Of a stretch of 64,000 nucleotides of DNA, positions 48,709-61,447 are shown one piece after another (within the stretch, counting starts at the first letter, position 1; each line of letters begins with the position of its first letter). The stretch is from Manihot esculenta. Its lineage: Eukaryota > Streptophyta > Magnoliopsida > Malpighiales > Euphorbiaceae. The stretch covers positions 17,733,051-17,797,050 of the forward strand of contig NC_035172.2 of the NCBI RefSeq assembly GCF_001659605.2, written 5' to 3'. The notes beneath the pieces are model-generated. The model made no database searches. It was given only the letters and a program-made list of their open reading frames with translations, and was not told the DNA's origin. A program made the translations under genes and the position numbers.

Positions 48709-49380
48709 AAATTGAAGTAACTATAGGACGAGTTAGCCAACATTGTGTCGATACTTCCATGCAGTTGTGGATCAAAGAAGCTCGCGACAAAAATTCACAA
48801 CGCTGATCATCTAATGCAATTTTTGATGGGGCTTATTGATGCCTTTAATCAAGTTTGCAGCCAAGTATTGCTTCTAGATCCATTACTGACGGTGAACAAA
48901 GCCTTCCCAATGGTTCTGCGGGTAGAATCTCATAAGGAAGTTCAAGCCAACCTCATAAAGCATACTAAGGTTATTGCTTTAGCCATTCGATCTCACAGGC
49001 GAGATTACAGGAAGTAAGATACAAGGGCTACTGTGATCATTGCAATTTAGATGGACATACACGAGCGGGGTGCTTCAAGCTGATCAGTTATCCAGAATGG
49101 TTCAAGGACAAGAACAAGCAATTCACCAATCCAAGGGTGTTCAAACCAAGATACATAGCTCACATGTCACACATCGAAGGTCACAGTACATAATCAATTT
49201 TGAAAACACCATTAGCAAGTGTTGGATTGATCGCCACCACTAAACAAAATGGAAGAAGTCAATTCAAAGCTCGAACTAATGCAGCAAGAAATGAACAGGC
49301 TGATCAAAGGTAAAGCAGTTTGCTACGATAAATACAGTCAATTCGCATTCAGCCTACTCTTACAATCCAACTGACTATTC
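48709..49380 (+). pseudogene. Copia gag relic, 3' piece (third copy)
   Basis: It resumes gag after the insertion: LMQFLMGLIDAFNQVCSQVL, a zinc-knuckle segment (CDHCNLDGHTRAGC, about 49034-49075) and LELMQQEMNRLIKGKAVCYD. Stops and indels break the frame repeatedly. Confidence 0.83.
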
Positions 49381-49429
49381 TAGTAATAACCTCAGCCCTT
49401 GCCATTTCAATAGTAAAGTTTCTTTAATT

Positions 49430-50168
49430 TTTGCTTGTTGTGCTATGATAACTGGAACAGAGGCATGGATAATTGACACTAATGCATCAGATCATGTCAC
49501 ACTATATAAGCATCATATGATATCTATATGTTCTGCTTCTGCACTAATAACTGTGCATTTACTGAATGGCTTGTCCACACAAGTCCCACACACTGGAAAT
49601 GTTACATTAAACACACATAAAATTAATTGATGTTCTCCTTGTTTTTAATTTTACTATGAATCTTTTGTCTGTGTCTTAAACATACCAACTTGACAGTACA
49701 GTTTTATTCATCATGTTGCTTCTTTCAGGACCAGAAGACTAGGTCTATTATAGCTGTTGGACGAATAATTAGTAGGTTATACATTTTAGATAATAATAGT
49801 TTTTCTGCTTCCAAAGTTTAATACTGTATTGACTCTATTTGTAATGTACTTGCCTCAAATCTCACTTAAATGCTGCTGAGTTTCATAATTGCAATAAAGA
49901 AATTGCATATCTTACAAATTCCATAACAAAAGTTCCTTTTTTTATTCCTCATGTTAGATTAGGACACTCTTCTTGTCATAAAATGTCTCATATGCTTGTT
50001 TTTAAGCAATTTGTTGATACTAATCACACATGTACCTTGTGTCCTCTAGCTAAAATGTCTAGATTTCCCTTTCGTAATAGTAATATTGTTACTGTCAATC
50101 CTTTTGACCTTGTACATATGGATTTATGGGGATCCTTTTCCATTCATTCTTTCATTGGTACCAAATAG
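49430..50168 (+). pseudogene. Copia protease and integrase relic (third copy)
   Basis: AWIIDTNASDHVTLYKHHM marks the protease active-site region, with Asn where Gly is expected. It is followed by an integrase zinc-finger piece (RLGHSSCHKMSHM, then CPLAKMSRFPF) and VHMDLWGSF. It ends in TAG as in the second copy and is followed by the gypsy relic. Confidence 0.78.
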
Positions 50169-51185
50169 ACCAACAATAGAAATTTGTCATTCCACTACCT
50201 TTTCCCGAGAGGTTAGCAAAAAACAAGAAGAAAAAAGAAGAAAAGGAATTTATTGAAACTTTTCGCAAGGTTGAGATAAACATTCACTACTTGATGTTAT
50301 TAAGTAAGTGTCTAAATATGCGAAATTTTTGAAGGAGTTTTGTACCAAAAATAAAAAGCTACCCGAAAATGAAAGAGTAAATGTGGGGGAAAATGTTTCT
50401 GCAGTTAGTCAAAGAAAATTATCTCCTAAATGCAATGATGGAGGTATGTTTGTTATTTCTTGCACCATTGGTAATGTTAGATTTAAAAATGCTATGTATG
50501 ATCTTGGAGTCTCAATTAATGTCATGCTTTTATCCATTTATAATTCATTGGAGTCTCAATTAATGTTATGCTTTTATCTATTTATAATTCATTGAATGTT
50601 GGTCCCTTAAAAAAGCAAGTGTTGTCATTCAACTTGCTGATAGATCCATTATGTAACTTGAGGGTGTTTTGGAAGATGTCCTAGTCCAAGTTGATGGATT
50701 AGTTTTTCCTACAGATTTTTACATCATTGACATGAAAGAAGATAAAGTTTATATTATAGTTGATATTTTATTGGGTAGGCATTTTCTTACCACGCTAATA
50801 GATGTGCATGATGGTACACTCATTATAGAATTTGAAGGGGAAGTTATTAAATTTAATGTTTATGATTCTTTGAAATTTTCTTGTGATGTAACTAATGGTA
50901 ATGATATTGATGTTCTTGATACTTTGAGCCAAAATACATTTGAGTTTAGTCATGATGACAAACTAAATGTTTTATGTAGAACCCAGTTTCGGGCAGTTTG
51001 GACGATTGAAATTCCAAGACAGATGCTGAAATCAAAGAAACAACTTATTCTTTAGGTTCTGCACAGCTGAAGACACACTTCACTTAAAAAAGGAGAAGCT
51101 AATTATATTACTTCATGAGTACAAAGAAACAATAGGATGGGTTATACCAACACAAAAAGCATACTACACTTATGGATTAATAAAA
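50169..51185 (+). pseudogene. Gypsy protease relic (third copy) with 44-bp tandem duplication
   Basis: It carries the same protease segments as 34441-35407. A segment starting GTCTCAATTAATGTCATGC (about 50508) is repeated about 44 bp later, which the second copy does not show. MEDVLVQVDGLVFPTDFYII starts at 50669. The approximately 140-bp deletion after LKSKKQLIL is shared with the second copy. Confidence 0.8.
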
Positions 51186-52549
51186 AATATTATTTTTTTA
51201 AATGTGGGTAGGGAGAGTAAGATGAAGAGGGAATTAAAAAATGCAGATTAATTATACGTCGTCGCTTCACATAAAACGCACCACTTTGCTCAACCATTGA
51301 GATCCTACTAAACCCTTGCCGTTCTCCTTCCTATTCGCCGCCGTAAGTTATTATTCATGCACCATCGTCTCCTGCCTTAAACAACTCAGCTTTGTTGACT
51401 TGGTTAGGCACAGTTTTTTAAAATTCCCTCAATCAATTAATTCGGAGGCACAAGTAGTGATAATTTTTTGTTTCTAAAGCTGAAAAATGGCAAAAGAGAA
51501 AGAAGAAGTGAAGACTTTTAAGGATTTGGGGATATGCGAACAATTGTAGGAAGCGTGTGATGATTTGGGATGAAAAAACCCTACGAAGATACAAATCAAA
51601 GCAATTCCCTATGCTCTTGAAGGTTTATTCTCTTTTCTTATTATGAATTTATCTCATTCATAGTTATATTTGTTTTAGTCGACGATCTATTCCTGATGAT
51701 GACTATATACTTTTTAAATTTTTAGGCAAAGACTTGATCAGTCTTGCTCAAACGGGTTTTGGTAAAACTGGAGCTTTTACTCTTCCCATATTGCAATTGC
51801 TTCTCGAAGCTTCAGAGAAATCTACGCAATCGTTCTTTGCTTGTGTGATGTCTCCTACGAGGTTTTTGTGCCTACCTATTTTTGTTTGACTGTGAACAGT
51901 AGTTGTTTGATTTAATTAGGAATTCTTTATATCTATAGATGGGTTATTTATATTTTATTTTTCTGTTATTGAAGGGAATTGACAATTCAGATAGCAGAGC
52001 AATTTGAAGCTTTAGGATCTGGCATTGGTGTGAAATGTCTTGTGGTAGGCTTTTACTCTGAACTGATAAGATGTTCATAGAATAGGTTTTATGATTTAAC
52101 TATTTCTCATTTCATAAAACTATAACAATTTTTTTGTTTTTAACTTAGCCATTAAATTTTGAGTATTAAACTTTCATTATCCCTCTTTTTAATAGCTTAT
52201 TGGTGGGGTAGATATGGTGCAACAGGCTATCGCACTTGGAAAGCGACCGCACATCATTGTAAGTATTTTTAACATTTTGCAAAACTGTAATAGGGTGTGT
52301 TCAACACTGTTTAGTCAGTATGTTGTGTATTATTTTTTCCTTTTGGTTTTGCCTTTAATGTTAAACAAATATAATAATATATTACATTCTAAGAATGGGA
52401 AAAGATTTTTTCAATTTCTTGCTTCGTTGTAGGTTGGAACCCCCGGACGTCTTGTGGATCATTTGTCGAACACAAAAGGTTTTTCTCTACGCACACTGAA
52501 ATACTTGGTATGGTCTTTTAAAGTTATGATTTAAGTTACTATCTTTTTA

Positions 52550-52587
<38 letters not shown>

Positions 52588-55500
52588 TTAGATGCTCTAT
52601 GGCTGCTATTAGATATAAGTTTTGCATTCATTTGAATAGTTTATTGTTTTTTTGTGCATTGAACATGTTTTAGATGAAGCAGACAAGTTGCTAAATGAGG
52701 ATTTTAAGAGATCACTTGATGAAATTCTAAAGGTTATACCACGGGATCAAAGAACATACTTATTTTCTACAACTAAGACCAAAAAGGTATGTAAAAGAAA
52801 TGTGGTAATTTTGTCGAAAAGAAGCTTTGAGGGTTTTGCTATATTTCCTGCTCGTGAGAGGAATTCTTTTGGTGGCACCAACTTGTCAAACATTCATGCA
52901 ATTTTTTTTAATTTTATTTTATTTTGTCAAATGTTGTATTATCTTGATTGTGGCTTATCTGTACTGCCTAATGATGGAGAAGTAGCTCCTATATGAGTGT
53001 AGATGATAGTTTACTATCTGTAAAATAGTCTATTTTGGTAGCACATATATTATGTCTAACTGTATCTGATAATATTGTTTCACAAAATGAAAGAAGTTGT
53101 TGAAAAAATATAAAGAAAGATGCTGCAAGGATGAAAGTTTGACAATTTGTCCTCTTATTTTTGTAGGTGAAAAAGCTCCAAAAGGCATGTCTAAGGAATC
53201 CAGTGAAGGTATGGTAATATCATTTCCATCCATCTTATTGTTTCTTCATGCTCATTTTGGCTACTGGTAACTCATGCAAGTCCTTCAATTGTTTCAAATA
53301 GAAGCAGCATCTAAATATTCCACTGTTGACACATTGAAGCAGCAAGAACGCTTTATTCTTGCCAAATACAAGGTTTGTACTCTTTCAATTACTGGATTAC
53401 TTCAGTGGATGTTATTGATTAGAAAAAGGATAATTGGTGGTCATTCATTTATAGTTGGTGCAGTAATTCTTAGCAAACAGTTTAATAGAGGATTGACCCC
53501 TAAAAATTGACTGCAGCTTGATCTGAATCTGTTGAATAAAATAAAGTTTTGGAATAGCATACCTCAGAAGTTCTATCATGTGACTCAGTGATTGCTGCCT
53601 GTGAAGACTCTTGTGGAAGAATAAGGCAAAAAATTTATATTCCTTGTTAAATTATACTTTATGGAGGAAAGAAAAAGGATCTTAATTCATCTTTTGCATA
53701 CATGTGGATTTTATTATTATGGTAAGGGAAAAAAGTTAGGTGATATAAACTCTGATTTTCATTTGCGTTCATCTATAGTGAATTAATCATGAAGAACTGC
53801 AAGGTACAACTGTATTGTGCATATTGAATTTAGGTAATTTGTTGGTTCTCATAATATACATACTAGTTTTTTTTTTTCTTTTGTTCATTCAAGATTATTC
53901 TTGTGTGACAATTTGAACTCAATGAACCAAGGGCTGCTTTATTTCTTGGCTAGCTGATTTAATGATTTGTCAGGTTCTTTTTATTTGTCATGATTATAGG
54001 ATTGCTACCTTGGATATATTCTGACAAAGATGTCTAGAAGTACTTCCATGGTTTTTTACTCGAACATGTGATGCAACTACTTTTTTGGCCTTAGTCCTCC
54101 AAAATCTTGGTTTAAGGGCCATCCCAATTAATGGTCATATGACTCAGGTAGACTGATTTAGTCAAAATACTTGTTCTTGATTCTTATATAATTATAGGAT
54201 ATCTTTTTCCTTGTTAACAAATAGGATCTCACTTTTAGTGGAATATTGCAACAGTCAAAGAGACTGGGAGCCTTAAATAAGTTCAAAGCTGGAGAGTGCA
54301 GTATTCTTATATGCACTGATGAGGCAAGTAGACGACTTGATATTCCATCAGTGGATATGGTTATTAATTATGATATCCCTACAAACTCAAAGGTTAGGCT
54401 TTTTATTTTTCTTTTTCTAGCGTGCTTTCACAATTTTTAATGTGTGAAGCTACTGTGTTGTGTTCTAGAACTTTTTTTTAACCTCTAATTGGTCTCAATA
54501 TTCTTTCCCTCTTAGCAATTGAGAAGTTCTATCTAATCTAGTTCCTGCAAATTAGTGTTATTCAGCTGGTTACTTGTGTATCTCATGTAATAGGTTGGGA
54601 GACATGTAATTAACAAACTAAGGTGGTACATGATTTATTTTAGTATTATAATAATGGGAATATTGTTAGTGTTCTTACATATTTCTTACATACAAAGAAA
54701 GAGAATGTTTCAAAAATTATTTCAATAATTATTTCTTACATACAAAGAAAGAGAATATTTCAATAATTATTTAATGAGCAGTGTGCACACAAATTTTAAA
54801 CCTTTCATTGTCCATTGCAACTTTTTACCTGAATTCTTTATAAATTATATTCTGCCTGCCCAATGAATGGAGGCTTTTCTATATCTCCAAATGCACAAGT
54901 TTTTACTCACATGGCTATTTATGGATGTAAAATTTAATGATTTATCAGAGAATTATAAGAACTTCCAGGTTTTAATTTCTTTCCCTGCCTATCTATCACA
55001 TACTTGTGTAGTACTGAATTTCGAGGTCCTTTGCTTTGCATCGTGTTTAACAGTGATTTGTTGTTATCACGTGCTTTCCACTTTTTGAAGTTTCTTTACA
55101 AATCTTTTCTGGACAGCCTAGCAATAAAAGCAGTATAAGAATTTCTTATAATTCTACTTAATTTATTTTCTGATATCGAGTGGGTGCAGGATTACATTCA
55201 TCATGTTGAAGGAACTGCCTATGCAGGAGGATCTGGGATTGCAATCTCGTTTGTGAATCAGTATGAACTGGATTGGTATCTACTGATAGAGAAGCTTATT
55301 GGTAGGCTAGAAATTCTATGCTGCTGCTTAGAGACTAATTTATTTTTCACTGGGTTTTGGGGGTGAGATGTGCTTCATAGACTGAACAACATATCATCAT
55401 GTTCCAGGTAAAAGTTACCTGAATTTCCTGCTGAGGAAGAGGAAGTCTTGCTTCTGCTAGACCGTGTCACTGAAGCCAAAAGAATTTTCCAGATGGTATT

Positions 55501-55830
55501 AACTTGTATTTTATTAGCCTTTGTTTTTTCTCCAATATGAAAGTTTCAAACTTCCTATCATTTGCTTGTCTGGTTATTAAATTTGAATACTGGCAACTTC
55601 ACTTGCAAATGCTGGCTTAACAAATGAAATATCAAATTACTAATCTTGAGCTCTTTATTTCTCAAATTCTATTGTAAACTGTTTTACTTGGTTTTTTATG
55701 ATTGTATTTGGTTGTAATGTTTGAATGCTAATTTTCTGCTAGATTATATGTTTTTTTGCTATTATTATTTATTCAATTAGCTTGATCAATCATTGCACTT
55801 TTGTGTATAGAAAATTAAAGACGAGATCAG
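51186..55830 (+). pseudogene. DEAD-box helicase pseudogene, third copy
   Basis: The ATG is at 51487 and the frame stops at TAG 51547-51549 (codon 21), as in the second copy. A Trp codon is TGA soon after. Motif I reads QTGFGKT, the acceptor before the DEAD exon is AT at 52665-52666, and SAT has become STT. Exon 9 has an extra T, motif V reads DEASRRLD and motif VI reads HHVEGTAYAGG with its arginines lost. Exons 11 and 12 are still present (55191-55495). The last exon is cut after KIK (about 55820) by a deletion of the Lys-rich tail. Confidence 0.93.
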
Positions 55831-56810
55831 CATAACCTTCTGTGGAATTTTTTTTTAAATATTTTATTATGTAAAATAACTTTAATTGATTACACAACAT
55901 TACTTCCCTTCATAATTACATAGCGAACTATTCTCTCTCAGCATTTAGATGACTTTTCTTTACTTTCCTTTTTAATTTGATTATTTTAGTGGCAGTAGAA
56001 AGGATAGATGTGGTGGTTTTATTTAATTTATGTCTTTTTGAATAAGTTAAAGTTATATAATATGTAAAATAAATTAAAATATTTTATATTTCATGTTTTA
56101 TTAAAATTTATAAATCACTTAAATATTTATATACATTTTATATTTATAAATTTAGAGTTATATTTATGTTAACTATAAGTTTTTAAGATTATATCATTTA
56201 AGAGTAGAGTATAATCATTAGAAATATAATTTTAAATTTATAATAAAAATTTAAGTTAGTGGGATCATCATGAGTAATAAATTTAATGTATTATATAACA
56301 AATATGTTGTTAATATAAAATAATAAAAAGTTAAATGGTAAATTAATAAGTAAGACGATAAATATTTTTAATGAAAATATTATAAAAAAAATTACAATAA
56401 TATTTTCTCGGTATTTCATACTAGGGGTCGATAATTTATTTTATTAGTTATTATTTTTATAATTTAATTAATAAATTATTATTATTATTTTATTTTTTTA
56501 TAGTGTACAATTTATAAATGCTATATCAATTATATATAAATAATATTCTCTTAAAATACTCTTTTAATTTTTAATATATATTTATATTATTTTTTATCGT
56601 CTCATTTTTAAAAGTGTATTTAAAGAAATATCTTTCTAATTTAGCTATTTGTTATTATTATTATTTTCACATATTTATATATATTTTTATAATTATTCTC
56701 ATATTTATTATTATCTCATTAATTTTATAAATTAAAGTATTTTACAAATATTAAATAATAATTTTTTATCTATTTTTATCTCAGATTATTTAGTATTTCA
56801 AAAATACTAA
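55831..56810. other. AT-rich 3' flank of the third helicase copy
   Basis: It matches 41113-42420 and, in part, 11450-12000. No gene is seen. Homology with the other copies ends near 56780 and gypsy-derived DNA follows. Confidence 0.7.
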
Positions 56811-57284
56811 ATAATAGGCCATAAGCTAGCACTCGAATACATGATCACGTGTCAAGAGTTTGATTAGATAATATTCAGTCCCACCGAGAAAAAAAAAATA
56901 CCTAGACGCTTCAGATCTCAGCTATTCGTTAAGACTCGCCCTCTCAACCTATAGAGTGAGACTCCATAGAAAGTTACTGTTAAATGATATTATATATTAG
57001 ATCTTCGTTACGCCTATAACTACGGGATCTCTTATCTTCGTTTACTAATTTGAGTATCGGAGTGGCTGTTATAGGCGCCTACCATCTCACGTTCTCTTTC
57101 TTACAGAATGACCAATCGTAGTACAGTTTTGTTTCAGTCATATCATTTGGTTCTATTGAATTTTCTCTGTTTATTTGGATTAAAACTAGTCTCTTATCGC
57201 CTTTCTCTTTAAAAGAAATCTTTCTTTTCTCTCTCGAAATGCCCAGCAGTTCACGAGCTGCTGCTAAGGTTTCTACACATGAGG
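56811..57284 (+). repeat. Gypsy (TAT-like) LTR remnant and leader
   Basis: GTTAAGACTCGCCCTCTCAACC and the later TATTATATATTAGATC with GAGTATCGGAGTGGCTG resemble remnants near 3.2 kb and 30.3 kb. GTCCCACCGAGA with GACGCTTCAGATC resembles 60670-60720. The boundaries are not clear. It lies just upstream of a gag relic, where a 5' LTR is expected. Confidence 0.45.
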
Positions 57285-58024
57285 GCACTATCATTTCTTC
57301 GCTCCTGCTAGTAGACAAAACACACCCTCTATGGTCAACGAAGCAAATCTCAATAATCTGATCAATGAGCAGATACTCCAATACATCAAAAGGTTGCAAC
57401 CTACTTTCGAGTAATACAAAGGTCGGGGGAAGCATCATTCATGACTCCTAGGAGAAGGGAGGAAGCCTCCATTAATACTCCAAGGACTCAGATAGAGGCG
57501 ATCCAGACGCGATCAAAAGTGAAGGTCAAGTTCAAAGAAAAAGAGTCGTTAGACGATGCTCCGAAGGACATCGACTAGAAGCTGGTGTGGGCTGTTTAAA
57601 GGTATCAGAAGGAGCAGGAAGAGGACTTTGGCCTGGATGATGCCTCGCCTCTTTCAGAAGAGATCTCGCTAGAGACATTTTCCGCTAAGTTCAAACTTCC
57701 AAGTTTGGATAAATATAACGGAATGGCAGATCTTAGAAAATATCCGGAAGCTGGCCAGGGTTGGTTGAGGCAAGAGAAAGCTCAGAAACTTGCCAGGACG
57801 TTACCATGTCGCTCAGATCAATTTTGGCCAGAAGATAAACAAGATCTTGGACCGAGCTGGTCGGCAGGACAAGTATGAAGAAGACAAGGATAGCGCACGC
57901 CCAGCCTGGATCGAAGTTGACCTAGTTTGATGAACTAAACTAAGGTCGCACAGTTCCACGTAGGTTTGGGACGGTTGGTATGATTTACACTCGAGGACTG
58001 TGATAAAAGTCACGACCAGGCCAC
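57285..58024 (+). pseudogene. Gypsy gag relic, first tandem copy
   Basis: MVNEANLNNLINEQILQYIK is visible at about 57331-57390. SAKFKLPSLDKYNGM (about 57683-57727) is the conserved entry to TAT-type gag, followed by KYPEAGQGWLRQ. In-frame stops and sharp losses leave under 250 codons. The whole approximately 735-bp segment is repeated directly after. Confidence 0.75.
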
Positions 58025-60350
58025 TAGGAGGGTACTATCATTTCTTTCGCTCCTGCCAGTAGACAAAACACACCCTCTATGGTCAACGAAGCAAATCTCA
58101 ATAATCTGATTAATGAGCAGATACTCCAATACATCAAAAGGTTGCAACCTACTTTCGAGCAATACAAAGGTTGGGGGAGGCATCATTCATGGCTCATAGG
58201 AGAAGGGAGGATGTTGGAAAATCTGGAAATAATTACAACCCAAAAGGCGCAGCGGAAAAATAAAAATTCTGATTTCCTTTTTCTCAGAATTCGAGTGCTT
58301 CGTTTATTTCATAAGAAAGATATGAGACTAACCTGTTAATCTCGTCGAGAAGATACAATGCCGGACTGGTTGTGCTGCCTTTTGAAACGAACACCCTCTA
58401 TGGTATCCACACGAACATCTTCTATCCTTCTAGAGTGCTAGCTCTCTCAAAGATGGATATATTATGTACTCCATAATCTGCAGCTATTAGACTGAATTTT
58501 CTCAAAAACGTGCCTTCCACAATTCGTAGAATGAGTATTTATATGTTTCAATATTTTATTTTTCCCACAACTCCTTTTCCTAAAAAGAGTTGTGTTCATA
58601 ACCCACTATCACAATCTCGCAGATACTCAAATATCTTATGTGATAGAGTTCTTTATCTGTAACAGTTATAGATAAACTGCAGATCTTTTAAATATTATTA
58701 TATCATAATAATAAATAATTAATAATAATAACATTTTATTATTATTAATTACATTAATAATTAATATTAATAATAATAACACTTTATTATTATTAATTAA
58801 ATAATAATAACACTTTATTATTATCAATTATATTAATAATTAATATTAATAATAATAACACTTTATTATTATTAATTATATTAATGGGCTTTGGGCTTTT
58901 AGCCCATTAATATAACATAGCACATCAACAACATTTTTTTGTGTGACTCAATAGACTCACATTAATTGGCAATAGACCCAGTCTCACAAGGCCCATAAGT
59001 CATAAGTGGCCTCTAGTAAGACATTATAACTACCTAACTAATATGAGGATCAATAGTCCAATAAAACCTAATAAATAGAATATGTATTAATCCCTTTGTC
59101 ACACGATATCTAGTTTGAACATAAGTCATGGTCAATGTCAAGCTTATAATGTTCAAACTTATGATTTCTCGATCTCTAAGTAGATTGATAAAATCAAATG
59201 ATATTGATCACACTATCAATTCATTTGAGCACGGTCATGCATTTCTCAATCTCACTTATTGAGGGGTCCAGAAGATATCTCTCTCAAAAAGAGGGACAAA
59301 TCCTATCTTGATTGTTCAATATTCTCTACATAATTTCTATCATGTTCAATCATAACCTTTATGATTGTCCGATTAAAGACAATGTTTGGTTATGTCAAAA
59401 CATAATAGTCTTTATGTTGAAAACTATGACAATCTCAAGTTAAATGATTAAGACATAACTACTTTGAGATTCACTTATGACAATGACCCATGTAATGATC
59501 TCAATGCGGGTCCATTCAATACTTTATTCTCTAACAAGTATCTATGATTATTGAATTATATCAACATATACATAATCATCTCATGATTATCAATCAATAA
59601 TTATACTAGTTATATTTTATTATTATCAACATAATAATAAATAACTAGGGATGTTAATTATTATTATGTAACATGCAAACAAATAATAATGATAATAAAA
59701 ACCTTTTTTAGTAATAACCAAAACGACATACAAAATGGTCCAAGACAATGGCCTAGGACAAATACACTAATAGAGGAAGCCTTCATTGATACTCCAAGGA
59801 CTTAGATAAAGGTGATCCAAACGCAATCCAAAGTGAAGGCCAAGTTCAAAGAAAAAGAGTCATTAGATGATGCTCCGAAGGACATTGACTAGAAGTTGGT
59901 GTGGGCTGTTTAAAGGTATCAGAAGGAGCAGGAAGAGGACTTTAGACTGGATGATGCCTCGCCTTTTTCAGAAGAGATCTTGCTAGAGACATTTCCCGCT
60001 AAGTTTAAACTTTCAAGTTTGGACAAATATGACGGAATGGCAAATCTCAGAAAATATCCGGAAGCTGGCCAGGGTTGGTTGAGGCAAGAGAAAGCTCAGA
60101 AACTTGCCAGGACGTTACCATGTCGCTCGGATCAATTTTGGCCAGAAAATAAATAAGATCTTGGACCGAGCTGGTCGACAGGACAAGTAAGAAGAAGACA
60201 AGGATAGCGCACGCCCAGCCTGGATCGAAGCTGACCTAGTTTGATGAACTAAACTAAGGCCGCACAGTTCCACGTAGGTTTGGGACGGTTGGTATGATTT
60301 ACACTCGAGGACTGTGAAAAATGTCACGACCAGGCCAATAGGAGGGTACA
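58025..60350 (+). pseudogene. Gypsy gag relic, second tandem copy, split by a solo LTR
   Basis: 58025-58211 repeats 57285-57470. After the inserted LTR, 59773-60350 repeats about 57465-58020, including LETFPAKFKLSSLDKYDGM. It ends in the same CACGACCAGGCC that closes the first copy. Both copies carry the same stop after the ATTGAC/ATCGAC codons (GACTAGAAG), so the stop predates the duplication. Confidence 0.75.
58212..59772 (-). mobile_element. Copia-type solo LTR, 1561 bp, TSD GAGGA
   Basis: It starts TGTTGGAAAATCTGG and ends ACAAATACACTAATA. GAGGA is duplicated at 58207-58211 and 59773-59777. The first gag copy reads GGGAGGAAGCC uninterrupted. Read on the minus strand it runs from TATTAGTGTATTTGTCC to TTTTCCAACA, like known copia LTRs that start TGTTAGTG. 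One terminal base has therefore changed (TA for CA on the plus strand). ATAATAATAACACTTTATTATT repeats fill 58690-58885. Confidence 0.9.
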
Positions 60351-61185
60351 CGTCAGGCTAACGATCGGATATCAGTCTTGATTAATAAAAACTCTCAAAT
60401 TATTATCATGACCAGGTATTAAGTTCGGTTTGTTAGTTTTTTTCATAGCCATAAGGTAATTGTCATTTATGGGCAAAAGTAGACAAAACGATACAAAGCC
60501 AATCCAAACAAGCCATATGCCCCAGATCGTGAAGACTATTGTCACCTTCGAATCTAAAGAATCAAAGACCAGCAGGGGACTTCTGATATTACATAATAAT
60601 AACCCAAAGAAGGCCATGTACTGGTACTCGAAGATAGGACCATATGGCAAGAGTCTGATTAGATGATGTTGGTCCCACCGAGAGAAAAAAAGATCTGGAC
60701 GCTTCAAATCATCCTCAGTCCGGCTCTTCGTCAAGACTCGCCCTCTCCTAGAGAGGTCATGTCTTGACAAGAAGTTACCATTAGCGGCTACAATCCAGCA
60801 AACCCCCTTTACACCTATAGTCATGACATCCCTGACTAATTAGCCAGCTAGATACTTTATCAATGAGTCGGGCACATCATTGATTGAGGATACTGGTAGG
60901 AGGTGAATTAATCATGAGACAAATTTCTCACTAATACCACAAGCTTATTTGAGCCACGACTCGCCTTGCTTTACAAGAGTTTTTTTTTCTTCTTCTTTTA
61001 TTTGCCCAAGTCTAGATCCAAAAACCCTCAATCGAAGAGATTTAAGCTATCAATTATGAATTGGACATGAGTTTAAATTTTTGCTCTTAATTATCAATTC
61101 AGAATGGAACCAATCAACTACACACTCTTAATTGTCGGATTTAGAAACCAAGCTATACACTTCCTTCTTTCATCTCTTAGACGCG
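60351..61185. other. Gypsy-derived non-coding remnant
   Basis: GTCCCACCGAGAG with GACGCTTCAAATC (60670-60715) and GTCAAGACTCGCCCTCTCC (about 60731) match the remnant at 56.9 kb. A 150-codon minus-strand frame crosses this region but has no family resemblance. No gene is recognised. Confidence 0.5.
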
Positions 61186-61447
61186 TTTTCTCAATTAATC
61201 ACCAACATGCTAGCTAGCATGAGAAAATAATTTTATAAATAACTTTCTTTTTATTGTTTTCATGCGATGATACTTTATGGTGAATATGTACTTTAATTTT
61301 TAATGTGTTTAGAAACTTTTTCTCAATTAATCACCAACATGCCAACTAGTATGAGAAAGTAATTTTATAAATAATTTTCTTTTTATTGTTTTCGTGCGAT
61401 GATACTTTATGGTGAATATGTACTTTAATTTTTAATGTGTTTCTCAA
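61186..61447 (+). repeat. 131-bp tandem duplication
   Basis: 61186-61316 is repeated at 61317-61447 with a handful of substitutions. Both units start TTTTCTCAATTAATCACC and contain GCGATGATACTTTATGGTG. Confidence 0.92.

Noticed and set aside
60372..60824. A 150-codon minus-strand open frame.
   Set aside because: It lies across gypsy remnant sequence repeated elsewhere, has no family resemblance, and its hydrophobic content follows base composition.
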